DNA of 64,000 nucleotides, taken from positions 1 through 64,000 of the forward strand of contig CAMYMU010000049.1 in NCBI GenBank assembly GCA_947259575.1. Direction: 5' to 3'. The stretch is from an uncultured Ectothiorhodospiraceae bacterium. Lineage in GTDB: Bacteria > Pseudomonadota > Gammaproteobacteria > UBA6429 > Thiohalophilaceae. Positions 8,468-16,793 of the stretch are shown one piece after another; the stretch's first letter is position 1, and every line of letters starts with the position of its first letter. The translations under genes were made by a program, and so were the position numbers. The notes beneath the pieces were generated by a model. That model searched no databases. It saw only the letters and a list, made by a program, of their open reading frames with translations, and was not told the DNA's origin.

Positions 8468-8611
8468 TTAAGACCAGTCATCCTGATCCCAAACCATGGT
8501 ATCCCATTCGCTGGAGCCAGTTGGGGCTGGCGTGCTATCACCACCACCTCCACAGGCAGTAAGACTCAACGCCAGGAGTGTTAAACCGACTATTATTTTC
8601 AGTTGTTTCAT
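8468..8611 (-). CDS. Small lipoprotein, 47 residues
   Basis: Reads MKQLKIIVGLTLLALSLTAC then a Gly-rich linker and an acidic, Trp-containing tail (WDTMVWDQDDWS). LTAC is a lipobox, so the mature lipoprotein is only about 28 residues. AAGGGAAG lies just upstream of the ATG. It is 28 bp after the secreted protein gene (same strand), likely one operon. Family unknown. Confidence 0.72.
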   Translation of the reverse strand: MKQLKIIVGLTLLALSLTACGGGGDSTPAPTGSSEWDTMVWDQDDWS

Positions 8612-8639
8612 TTTCACTTCCCTTTAGTTAAGAGTATGC

Positions 8640-9227
8640 TTAGTTAAAACAACGGACATTCACAGTAAATCCTGTATATGACCAATTAACTACGTTACAA
8701 GTGACATCATTCGAGCCGTAAGCATTCACAGTCACTGTACCTCCACCACCAGCACCGCCTACACCATCGAGACCAGTAAATGTCACTGTGTAGAGTCCAG
8801 TAGCAGTACGAGTTATGGAGATAGCACCGCCAGCCTCATTATATGCATACACAGAGCTAGGCGTGTAGGCTGTGTTTATTGTAGGGCTAGGATTGTTGGC
8901 CCACGCATAACCAGTTCTTAATACGGGACCTGCTTGCAGTGATTTAACTGTAATGACAAAGCGACTATCTACCAACGTTCCTGGTGCCGCCGCTTCAAGT
9001 GCTGATGTGCGCGCATCCAGTGAACCAATAGCAGAAGCATTTGCACCTATTTCATTTGCATTATCATCCACTTCAGCCCGGACATCCTCGAAGTTTTGAT
9101 TAACTTCATTTGCAGATGCTGGTGTGTTCGCACTAAATGTATTACTTACACTAGGAAGGTTGCCTGCGAATACTGACGAAGAGGCAACCATACCCAGAAT
9201 TAACGTACATCCATATATAGTTTTCAT
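8640..9227 (-). CDS. Secreted protein with coiled-coil stalk and beta-rich domain
   Basis: 195 residues. Signal peptide with cleavage near SVFAGN. Residues about 30-75 form a predicted coiled coil (ANEVNQNFEDVRAEVDDNAN, IGANASAIGSLDARTSALEA). The C-terminal part is beta-rich with Gly runs (GVGGAGGGGTVTV) and two Cys (DVTCNVV, NVRCFN) that could form a disulphide. Stalk-plus-head organisation resembles surface-exposed or phage-tail-like proteins, but no family is recognised. Confidence 0.7.
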   Translation of the reverse strand: MKTIYGCTLILGMVASSSVFAGNLPSVSNTFSANTPASANEVNQNFEDVRAEVDDNANEIGANASAIGSLDARTSALEAAAPGTLVDSRFVITVKSLQAGPVLRTGYAWANNPSPTINTAYTPSSVYAYNEAGGAISITRTATGLYTVTFTGLDGVGGAGGGGTVTVNAYGSNDVTCNVVNWSYTGFTVNVRCFN

Positions 9228-9464
9228 TTTAAATTACTTCCTTAAATTATTAACAGAAGCGTCACCTTACCCCAGCCATCTTTACAAATACCTTTCACAA
9301 TACTGCTAAGTCTAGATTTAAGATCTATAAAAGCCGCCAGGCTTGAAGCACATGCAGAAGTCTAAGAGATATAAAAGAATTTGCTCAGTAATTCAGCAGT
9401 GTTTTTTACTGCTAGTTACTGGTGTTCGGAAAAAGAACTTATTGGAGCGAACAGAATTTTTTCT

Positions 9465-10115
9465 TTATTTATCCAACAACGGTAAAAAAAATGCTTTTCC
9501 AAAATCAACCGCTTCTGGCAGTGTAAACAATGAAATATTCTCCAGATCGCCGTTTTGCCACGCCTCTGCAGTTTGCCTGTCTTTAAGAAACACCATTTCC
9601 GTACACATACTGTGCGCCGCCACAGCTGAGGGCATTTGCCAGCGAATCCCCACGATGATATCCGCCGTGGGTTGAATCTCAAGCAGTTCGCTCCCTTGCA
9701 TGCGAAGGGTAATAGATGTGTGACTTACATGGCATTGGGATTCAATAATGACGTGCGCATCAAACAAGGGTGCTACAGAAACGGCATCCAGTGCGCACAT
9801 AGCATAGAGCGAGTGATCATTAACCGTAATTTTGTGTGGAGTGTGTTCAGTAGTCACCGGATAGGCGCCGACCGGATATGACCCTTGCTCATCGAGGACG
9901 ACTAAATCATCTGAACCCAGGCGCTGCAAACTCTCTATGAGCTTTTCTTTACCGAACACCTCTTCCAGTTCTTCTCTAGTCGGCGCTCGACCTTTGTTGA
10001 CCAACGTTGTCATCACGCACTGATGTGCGGCTTTTAGATTGGGTGAGAGTCGATCTTGCCTGGTCTTGAGAGGTAATTGACTATTCAGACGCGCTATTGC
10101 GGTTTGTATATCCAT
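9465..10115 (-). CDS. MerB-like organomercurial lyase family protein
   Basis: MerB cleaves carbon-mercury bonds by protonolysis. This 216-residue protein has the family length, an N-terminal winged-helix-like part (NKGRAPTREELEEVFG) and the conserved core PVTTEHTPHKITVNDHSLYA, MCALDA and SMCTEMVFLKD. The catalytic Cys-Asp-Cys set appears as C107, D110 and C171. No merR, merT, merP or merA is nearby. It sits beside a histidine-rich lipoprotein gene. A true demethylating role is therefore uncertain; some MerB homologues may have other thiol or metal roles. Confidence 0.8.
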   Translation of the reverse strand: MDIQTAIARLNSQLPLKTRQDRLSPNLKAAHQCVMTTLVNKGRAPTREELEEVFGKEKLIESLQRLGSDDLVVLDEQGSYPVGAYPVTTEHTPHKITVNDHSLYAMCALDAVSVAPLFDAHVIIESQCHVSHTSITLRMQGSELLEIQPTADIIVGIRWQMPSAVAAHSMCTEMVFLKDRQTAEAWQNGDLENISLFTLPEAVDFGKAFFLPLLDK

Positions 10116-10325
10116 ATATTACTGTATGCTACCAGCAAAAAAGGAAAACAAAAAGGGATTGGTGAAATACAACTCATGCTCATTTGTCACTAGCCCCTTA
10201 TTTTCTTCAGATACGAATTTACCTGCATTATCATCACGCATATATTCGTGAACTCAAATTATGCCGCCCTTGTTGTATCAATCTTGCCAAACTGGCCAGG
10301 GCTAGCGACTCCAAATAGGCCGATC

Positions 10326-10502
10326 TTAGCGCCCGCGTTTAATTTGCCCGTGATGCCCACCATGCTTAGCGTGTCCATGACCATGATGGCCGTGATGACC
10401 ATGAGGATAGTGCCAGCGATGACAACCAGAAAGAGCCACTGCTGCGATTAATACAATCGTCGCCGGCGCCACATAGCGATTAAATAGCTTAATTGATTTC
10501 AT
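10326..10502 (-). CDS. Histidine-rich lipoprotein, probable metal binder
   Basis: 58 residues: MKSIKLFNRYVAPATIVLIA signal region, lipobox LSGC (C27), then a mature part dominated by His and Gly (HPHGHHGHHGHGHAKHGGHH-type run). Fifteen of the last 30 or so residues are His, typical of Ni, Zn or Cu sequestering peptides. Located upstream of the MerB-like gene on the same strand (210 bp gap). Function inferred from composition only. Confidence 0.68.
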   Translation of the reverse strand: MKSIKLFNRYVAPATIVLIAAVALSGCHRWHYPHGHHGHHGHGHAKHGGHHGQIKRGR

Positions 10503-10665
10503 AATTTTTCAGCCCCATGTTGGTTATACCAGCGCATAGCTTTGATCAAGGAGGCTGAATAGAAACTGAATGAAAGGTATTTCTTTATTGTAAAAATGTA
10601 ACGAAATATTACTGAGGTAAACAATCTTTGAGATCGGCCCTCAATAAATTACTGAATAGTTTTAG

Positions 10666-11013
10666 TTAATTTTCTCCAATAACCCTTAGAAAGGCCTTCG
10701 AGAGTTCCCCACGACCGGCTTTGTCTATTAATAGATTCGCCGTTTGTGCAATCTCTATTAGCGGGCCGGTCAGATACACCATACCTAACTCTAGCATCAC
10801 ACGTTTATCGGCAATTGGATTGTTTTCATTCGGATGCGTGGGCTGAACAAACACCATCTGTATCTCATCCACTTCGTCTGGAATATTCTCGCAGCCACCT
10901 CCAGGTGAAATAAATGCAAAAAGTTCCTCCGCGTTATCAAAGGTGACACTTTCCTCTTTAAACTCACGTCCGGCTGCCTTTGCAGTGAATTCAACTGCCA
11001 TCACCTTTCGCAT
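10666..11013 (-). CDS. Conserved hypothetical protein
   Basis: 115 residues, soluble, starting MRKVMAVEFTAKAAGREFKE after GGAGAGG. It holds a Cys-Gly segment SPGGGCENIPDEVDEIQMVF and PTHPNENNP. No family recognised. It lies 44 bp downstream of the bactofilin-like gene on the same strand and may be its operon partner. Confidence 0.6.
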   Translation of the reverse strand: MRKVMAVEFTAKAAGREFKEESVTFDNAEELFAFISPGGGCENIPDEVDEIQMVFVQPTHPNENNPIADKRVMLELGMVYLTGPLIEIAQTANLLIDKAGRGELSKAFLRVIGEN

Positions 11014-11057
11014 AAATCCTCTCCTTATATTAAATCGAGATAAAACTAACGAACGAT

Positions 11058-12188
11058 TTACTTAGCCTGTTGATAAGCCAAATACATCTGGCGCTTTAAG
11101 GCACCCATTCCACCGAGTAATACCAGCCAGAAGATCAGGCTACCGATAAGCGGAATGGCATTGACTATCACTAATACCAGTATCGCCACACACAAACCAA
11201 TGGCGCGCCAGATCTTAGTGGGATCTTTTTTACCGATCAATCGCAGACCTGCCTCACCAATAAACAAGGCACCAGTAAAGTAACCAAGTAACAGCATTAT
11301 TAGATAGGCTGCTAATAATAATAACGCCAACCATGCACCAATCGCGACACTAAATAAAATAATGATAACGATCGGAGTACCGGCAAAGACCGCAAGTCCG
11401 AAACCCAGACACGGCCACGGTTCACTGCGCAGTGACTGGCTGGCACGTTGTGAAAAATTTGGAAACATAAGATAGAGCACCACAGCGGCAAACATCAAAC
11501 CGATCAGTAACACCAGCGCAGCGCCAACCAGGCGTCCCACAATCTTGGCGACGGGTACCTTCACCTCAGTATGTTTTATCTCACCAACAATTTTTGCGCC
11601 TTCAGCAATGTGTGCCTCACGAGGACCGTGGGTATACAGATCACCCTTAATCTCAGCGCTGGGGCCAATCTCTATTTGCTTACCACGCAAATGCACATCA
11701 CCCTGTACTTGTCCGTTCATCACAATGCGCCCACCTGCGGCACGTAACTCCTGTGTAATCTGGCTATCAACCCGGATGTCGCCACCGCTTATCCAGGCAC
11801 GCCCACCAACAGTCGCTTTACGATCCAGACGCACACGACCTCCTGCGGCTATTACATCATCGCCAACCGGCGCCATGACATCGACTTCACCACCAGCCAG
11901 GCGCACATCGTCCGAGACAGAACTACGTAGGATCACTTTGCCCCCAGCAGCCATCAAGTCACCTTTGATCTCACCATCCAGGTCTAATTCACCACCCACA
12001 ACTGATACATCACCATTGACCGTTGCCTGTAGTTCCACCTCGCCGCCGGCCAGATACAGATCATCATCAAACGTACCGCTTTTGATCACCCGCTCACCGA
12101 CATCATTTGCAAACAATATCGAGGCAGGTAAGACGATGATAAACACCGTCAATAACGCAATACGACTTGCTCGTATTAAATGTGACAT
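11058..12188 (-). CDS. Bactofilin-like polymer-forming protein with membrane domain
   Basis: 376 residues. A signal peptide (ALLTVFIIVLPASILFA) precedes about 150 residues of short beta-helix repeats (GDVSVVGGELDLDGEIKGD, LMAAGGKVILRSSVSDD), the pattern of bactofilin/polymer-forming domains. Next comes a linker and four to five membrane helices in the C-terminal half. The beta-helix is predicted outside the cytoplasm, unlike classical cytoplasmic bactofilins. The AGGAGGCTGCT ribosome site is strong. Behind a predicted FNR promoter (12267-12308). The antisense 242-codon frame over it is a shadow of the repeats. Confidence 0.78.
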   Translation of the reverse strand: MSHLIRASRIALLTVFIIVLPASILFANDVGERVIKSGTFDDDLYLAGGEVELQATVNGDVSVVGGELDLDGEIKGDLMAAGGKVILRSSVSDDVRLAGGEVDVMAPVGDDVIAAGGRVRLDRKATVGGRAWISGGDIRVDSQITQELRAAGGRIVMNGQVQGDVHLRGKQIEIGPSAEIKGDLYTHGPREAHIAEGAKIVGEIKHTEVKVPVAKIVGRLVGAALVLLIGLMFAAVVLYLMFPNFSQRASQSLRSEPWPCLGFGLAVFAGTPIVIIILFSVAIGAWLALLLLAAYLIMLLLGYFTGALFIGEAGLRLIGKKDPTKIWRAIGLCVAILVLVIVNAIPLIGSLIFWLVLLGGMGALKRQMYLAYQQAK

Positions 12189-12266
12189 AGCAGCCTCCTT
12201 GGCATTGCTAAACTATATTCGGAAAAGATCGGACAAAAAGACAGTATATAAAATGCTAATAGGCTA

Positions 12267-12308
12267 TTTATAGCACAGCGCCAAAAGAGATTATTTGATT
12301 TAAATCAA
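12267..12308 (-). promoter_or_regulatory. Class II FNR-dependent promoter
   Basis: A perfect FNR box TTGATTTAAATCAA (12295-12308) is followed on the minus strand by a TATAAA -10 element (12267-12272). The centre-to-centre distance is 32 bp, exactly that of an FNR dimer at -41.5 with a -10 hexamer. The start codon of the bactofilin-like gene is about 80 nt further on. Predicts induction at low oxygen. Confidence 0.68.
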
Positions 12309-12401
12309 GAGATCAAAAACAGTGTGCCCACTGTTTTATGCGGATATTCGTTTTTTACAAACAATTTCTATCGACCCTAGCCTATTTTTTTGTGTGACAA
12401 A

Positions 12402-13943
12402 TTAAAGCTGGGCAATGGTATTTTGTGCAAAGCTTGAACCAATACCATCGTAGTAATTAAATACATAGTCAGCACCGGCAGACTTCAGCGGTTCCACCTC
12501 TTCATCAAACACAATCGTTGTTGAAATTGACCCTTTATATCCGTGCTTACGCAACTGACGTGTTGCCAATAATTTTGCCTCTAGTTCCGGCATGGCTAAC
12601 ATGACGGTATGCACACCTTCAAGATTCAGGTTTGCCCAGAAGCCTGGATCTTCCGCATCTGCATATAATGCCCTTCTACCTTGCTTGCGATGCAACTCAA
12701 CCTTGACGGGATCGGAATCAAGCCCGATAACGCGATGTTCTTTCTGGCTTAACAAATCATAGGCACCTGTACCAATTCGCCCCATACCCATCACGATGAT
12801 ATGTGAATTACCGATATTAATTGGCTCATCATCGGGATGTCGCCGACTGGTTTCAAATCGTTGCAAGAACGATTCAAGCCACTCATAGATTTCATGGGCA
12901 TGGCGATTTAAGGGTGCGCTAATGGCAAACGAGATGGCAACGGCAACAGCGAGTAATACCATCCATTCCGTAGAGAACCAGCCTTGCTGCACAGCCATAT
13001 TTGCAACAATCAGTCCAAACTCACTATACGTTGCGAGACTCAAGCTAGCCAGGAACGAGCTACGCGCACGTAATCTAAACAGCAAAAGGATAAAGAAAAA
13101 TAACAGGGCCTTGATAGGTAACAGCACATTGATCAGTAACGCCTGTTGGAGCATTTCAAAATCAGGGTGGCCTAGCAAACCGATCTGCAGGAAGAAGCCC
13201 ACTAACAAGATTTCTTTCAAACTCCAAATCGAATTCGATAACTCTGCTGCCCGCTTGTGACTGGCGAGCATTACGCCCAGTAACAAGGCACCGAGTTCTG
13301 AACTTAATCCAAAGTACTGGAAACTGGAGCCACCAATCACCAAGGCCAGCAACAAACCATAAAGAACAACCAGTTCACCATGCCCTGTCACATCCAATAG
13401 ACGAAATAAAACAGGACGAACAAAGATCAGACCTAGTAAGACAACGGCCCATGGCGAAGGCGCAACACCATTTCCAATACTTAATACCGCAACCGCAACC
13501 AGGTCCTGCACGATCAGGATGCCAATCGCTACCCGGCCATGAAATGCGCGCAATTCACGTTTACTTTCCAAAACCTTTGCCGCCACCACGGTACTGGAAA
13601 AGGCCAACGCAATCGCTGCCATGAAGGCAATCATGCTATCCAGCTGTGTGGTTGTAATAAAGACGAGATAGACCAGGCCTACACTTATTAACATATGGAG
13701 TAAGGAGCCGGCTAATATCTCTCGGCGAAATAAAGTGCTAAGGCGAAGCTTTAAACCAACACTGAATAATAGAAGCAACACACCCGCATGGGCGATTTCC
13801 TTAAGAATATCGTTACTCTCATAACCCAGGATACTTAAGGTAAATCCGGCTGCCAGATAACCGATCAATGGCGGCAACCCTACCTGGCGCACCAGTAGCC
13901 CCAATATAAATGCAAAGCTTAACCATATACCTGCTGTAATCAT
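12402..13943 (-). CDS. CPA2 cation:proton antiporter with TrkA-N domain
   Basis: Kef-like monovalent cation/proton antiporter of 513 residues. The first 380 residues carry about 12 membrane helices (GLLVRQVGLPPLIGYLAAGF at the start). They are followed by a Rossmann TrkA-N domain with nucleotide-binding MGMGRIGTGAYDLL and IGLDSDPVKVELH. No TrkA-C domain follows. Likely potassium efflux or pH homeostasis. Monocistronic. Confidence 0.9.
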   Translation of the reverse strand: MITAGIWLSFAFILGLLVRQVGLPPLIGYLAAGFTLSILGYESNDILKEIAHAGVLLLLFSVGLKLRLSTLFRREILAGSLLHMLISVGLVYLVFITTTQLDSMIAFMAAIALAFSSTVVAAKVLESKRELRAFHGRVAIGILIVQDLVAVAVLSIGNGVAPSPWAVVLLGLIFVRPVLFRLLDVTGHGELVVLYGLLLALVIGGSSFQYFGLSSELGALLLGVMLASHKRAAELSNSIWSLKEILLVGFFLQIGLLGHPDFEMLQQALLINVLLPIKALLFFFILLLFRLRARSSFLASLSLATYSEFGLIVANMAVQQGWFSTEWMVLLAVAVAISFAISAPLNRHAHEIYEWLESFLQRFETSRRHPDDEPINIGNSHIIVMGMGRIGTGAYDLLSQKEHRVIGLDSDPVKVELHRKQGRRALYADAEDPGFWANLNLEGVHTVMLAMPELEAKLLATRQLRKHGYKGSISTTIVFDEEVEPLKSAGADYVFNYYDGIGSSFAQNTIAQL

Positions 13944-14040
13944 TGTTTATTCTTTTATTTAATCAAAATATCGTTTTGGTGCTTTATAGTTTGATGACAC
14001 GTTGTTATTTAGTAAATAACCGAGCCCAGAATAAATAGTA

Positions 14041-14646
14041 CTATATTTGTCCCTTGCTCATTTTAATCAGGGTACGATCTTTTAACACAAAGTGGTGATA
14101 AAGTGCCGCCCCAGCATGACCGACGATGAGTATCCAAACCAGCCAGGCGCCCATAATCTCTTTATGGAAAAAATCAATCGGGGCCTCAAACTCTTCAAAG
14201 GTTAACCCAAGATATTCCCAAACAAAGACATCGAACAACCAGGTATCTTCAAACTTAGGAATTTCGAACAAGAAAAAATAATCCGTTGCTTTACCGGTAC
14301 CCAGGTAACCCGTTAACGGCATCAGGATCATAATCGCATACAAGATATAATGGGCAAAATGCACCAGTGCATGTTGTACCTTTTCAGCCAGGAAGGCCGG
14401 CCCGGCTTCCAGGGTGGGTTGCTTATTCATAAGGCGCCAGATAATACGCAAGATGACGATCACGCCCACGCTGATCCCAGCGGATAAATGCAAATCCAGT
14501 GCAATCAGATTCTCCGGCGTTTTTTTCTCTGTAAACCAGTGCCGGTAATACACTGCGCAATACGCCAGCAAAAATAACAGGGCCGTTCCCCAATGTAGCC
14601 AACGGGCAATACGTCCGTAGTTTTGTGCCGTGTTCCAGTTATTCAT
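14041..14646 (-). CDS. Cytochrome b561 family protein
   Basis: Di-haem b membrane cytochrome (201 residues) that transfers electrons between the quinone pool and a partner. Four helices, with likely haem ligands H18 (ARWLHWG), H53 (LDLHLSAG), and His in helix three (HALVHFAHY) and helix four (VGHAGAALYHH). No cognate soluble partner gene adjoins it. Confidence 0.87.
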   Translation of the reverse strand: MNNWNTAQNYGRIARWLHWGTALLFLLAYCAVYYRHWFTEKKTPENLIALDLHLSAGISVGVIVILRIIWRLMNKQPTLEAGPAFLAEKVQHALVHFAHYILYAIMILMPLTGYLGTGKATDYFFLFEIPKFEDTWLFDVFVWEYLGLTFEEFEAPIDFFHKEIMGAWLVWILIVGHAGAALYHHFVLKDRTLIKMSKGQI

Positions 14647-14732
14647 CCTAATGATATCCTACATTAATATGGGTAATATATAGGACTACTAATTAAGTAT
14701 AGATAAATTTTTCACTAACTCTGTTATCTAAT

Positions 14733-14942
14733 CTAATTCACTCTATCCCCAACTATTGATATTACTGACTGAAATTCGTCCATACTCATATCAATATGCT
14801 CAATCACTCTTCCATAGAGCATGATAGCTGGTACATTACGGCCGCCTCTTTCTTTTTGTAGTTGATCGAGACAGTATAAAATAATCCGCTCTTTGCGGTT
14901 AAGCCCATCTCTTACTTCGGGTAGCTTGTCAATAGAGTCCAT
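14733..14942 (-). CDS. Small hypothetical protein
   Basis: 69 residues, starting MDSIDKLPEVRDGLNRKERI; soluble and helical, with LQKERGGRNVPAIMLYGRVI in the middle. The composition and open frame look real, but the ribosome site is weak and no family is recognised. Confidence 0.5.
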   Translation of the reverse strand: MDSIDKLPEVRDGLNRKERIILYCLDQLQKERGGRNVPAIMLYGRVIEHIDMSMDEFQSVISIVGDRVN

Positions 14943-15138
14943 AATGGTGCACGTTCAAGGTGTTCAGTTTAATCCAGTTCAACGATATCAATAATACTTA
15001 TGGTAATACTCACAAGAATCGAGTTGTTATTTGTATGAAAATAATCGATTCATCTTAACCGCAAACTGTACTGAGGTGGGAGATTATCATTAAAATGTGC
15101 TATTAAATGGTAAGTTATCATGACAACAGGAGAAGCCC

Positions 15139-16047
15139 ATGGCAGCGTTACCGAAATTGCACGTCGATGACTGGGAAGATACCAAAAACACGCTGCATCT
15201 GTTCCTACAAATTATTGGCAAGATCCGGATGGTCCTGTTTCCAAAACAAAATCATTGGTGGCATGTTCCTTTGTACGTATCCTGTCATGGTCTGACCACC
15301 CGCGCCATTCCCTACCAGGATAAATATTTCGAGATTGCGTTTGATTTTCTTCAACACCACCTGGTGATTTCCTGCAGCACCGGTAACAACAAAACTTTTT
15401 CCCTGGAAGGCCAGTCCGTTGCGTCCTTTTATGAAAACGTATTTGCAAATTTAAAGGCACTTGGCATTGATGTCTCTATCAAAGCGGAACCATACGATGT
15501 TCCCTTCAGCAACACGCCGTTTGCACAGGATAAAGAACATGCCAGTTATGATCGCGAATCGATTGAGAAATACTGGCATATCATGATGTTCGTGAATGCG
15601 CTCTTTGAACAGTTTCATGGTGAGTTTGTCGGCAAAAGCACGCCGGTACATTTGTTCTGGCACCATGCAGATCTGGCGCTAACCCGGTTCTCAGGCAAGG
15701 CTGCCCCACCCCTTGAAGGCGGTACCAATGCAGACAAGGAAGCCTATTCGCATGAGGTAATCAGTTTTGGTTTCTGGATGGGAGATGCCATTATGCGTGA
15801 ACCGGCATTTTATGCCTACGCTTATCCGGAACCAGATAACCTCGCCACTACACCAATAAAAACCGATGGTGCCAGCTGGAATACAGACTTTGGTTACGCG
15901 ATGTTGTTCTATCCATTTGAACCTGTTAGAACAGCTTCGGATCCTGCCAACACATTATTAAAACATTTACGTGACTCTTATCATTTACTAGCAACGGCAA
16001 GTGGCTGGGATGTTGCCAATTTACAACGCACTAAAAATGAGGACTGA
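15139..16047 (+). CDS. DUF5996 family protein
   Basis: 302 residues matching the DUF5996 family from its start (LPKLHVDDWEDTKNTLHLFL, QIIGKIRM) to ESIEKYWHIMMFV and the VHLFWHHADLALTRFSGK segment, then EVISFGFWMGD. The family is widespread but has no assigned biochemical function. ATG at 15139 with GGAGAAG upstream. Monocistronic. Confidence 0.85.
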   Translation: MAALPKLHVDDWEDTKNTLHLFLQIIGKIRMVLFPKQNHWWHVPLYVSCHGLTTRAIPYQDKYFEIAFDFLQHHLVISCSTGNNKTFSLEGQSVASFYENVFANLKALGIDVSIKAEPYDVPFSNTPFAQDKEHASYDRESIEKYWHIMMFVNALFEQFHGEFVGKSTPVHLFWHHADLALTRFSGKAAPPLEGGTNADKEAYSHEVISFGFWMGDAIMREPAFYAYAYPEPDNLATTPIKTDGASWNTDFGYAMLFYPFEPVRTASDPANTLLKHLRDSYHLLATASGWDVANLQRTKNED

Positions 16048-16125
16048 GTATACTTGTAGAATGATCGAAGTTAACCAAAACCATATTTTTGGAAAAATGA
16101 ACTTGAGAAAGACTAGAATAAACAT

Positions 16126-16710
16126 ATGACTCGTCACATTATAATTATCCAGGGCCACCCCGATACCGCAAAGTTTCACTATGGACATGCATTGGCTGAG
16201 GCATATACCAAGGGCGCAAAAGAAGGTGGCCATGAAATTAAAACCATTACGGTTGCAGAATTAGAATTCCCTCTGCTGCGAAGTTATGAAGACTTCTATC
16301 AGCAAGAACCCATACTTGTTATCAAGCAATGTCAGGATGATATACGTCATGCTGATCACATCGTGATTATTTATCCACTCTGGTTAGGCAGCATGCCTGC
16401 CATGTTAAAGGCCTTTTTCGAGCAGGTGTTCAGACCTGGCTTCGCTATGCAGCCAGTCGAAGGTGGTAAAGTTTGGAAGAAATTACTTAAAGGAAAATCT
16501 GCTCGTATCATTGTGACCATGGGAATGCCTGCGTTTCTTTACCGCTGGTTGTTTCGCGCACATAGCCTTAAAAGTCTTGAAAAGAATATACTTCGCTTTT
16601 GTGGTATTAAACCGATCAAAGAAAGTCTCATTGGAATGGTCGAAGGCAACCCAAAACATCGTGAGCATTGGTTAGAGAAAATGGTTGGATTAGGAAAACG
16701 AGGCCAGTAA
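16126..16710 (+). CDS. NAD(P)H:quinone oxidoreductase, flavodoxin-like fold
   Basis: 194-residue KefF/MdaB/NQO-type flavoprotein. N-terminal strand and phosphate loop RHIIIIQGHPDTAKFHYGHA, then the active-site segment VIIYPLWLGSMPAMLKAFFE with QVFRPGFAM, typical of the family. Likely two-electron reduction of quinones. It does not adjoin an antiporter gene, so a KefF role is not indicated. Confidence 0.87.
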   Translation: MTRHIIIIQGHPDTAKFHYGHALAEAYTKGAKEGGHEIKTITVAELEFPLLRSYEDFYQQEPILVIKQCQDDIRHADHIVIIYPLWLGSMPAMLKAFFEQVFRPGFAMQPVEGGKVWKKLLKGKSARIIVTMGMPAFLYRWLFRAHSLKSLEKNILRFCGIKPIKESLIGMVEGNPKHREHWLEKMVGLGKRGQ

Positions 16711-16793
16711 AAAAGAGGTAAGTGAAAAATTAAATCACTTTCATTTGTCGCCCCCCCCCCTTATACCCCTCTCTGATCACGTTCTAATAATGA

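Noticed and set aside
11545-12273. 242-codon open frame antisense to the bactofilin-like gene
   Set aside because: It is the shadow of the repetitive beta-helix coding region; its Ser/Thr/Pro-rich translation and lack of a ribosome site argue against a gene.
16751-16760. Run of ten C between the quinone-reductase-like gene and gpmI
   Set aside because: Intergenic homopolymer at the ends of convergent genes; no promoter or start codon adjoins to make phase variation likely.
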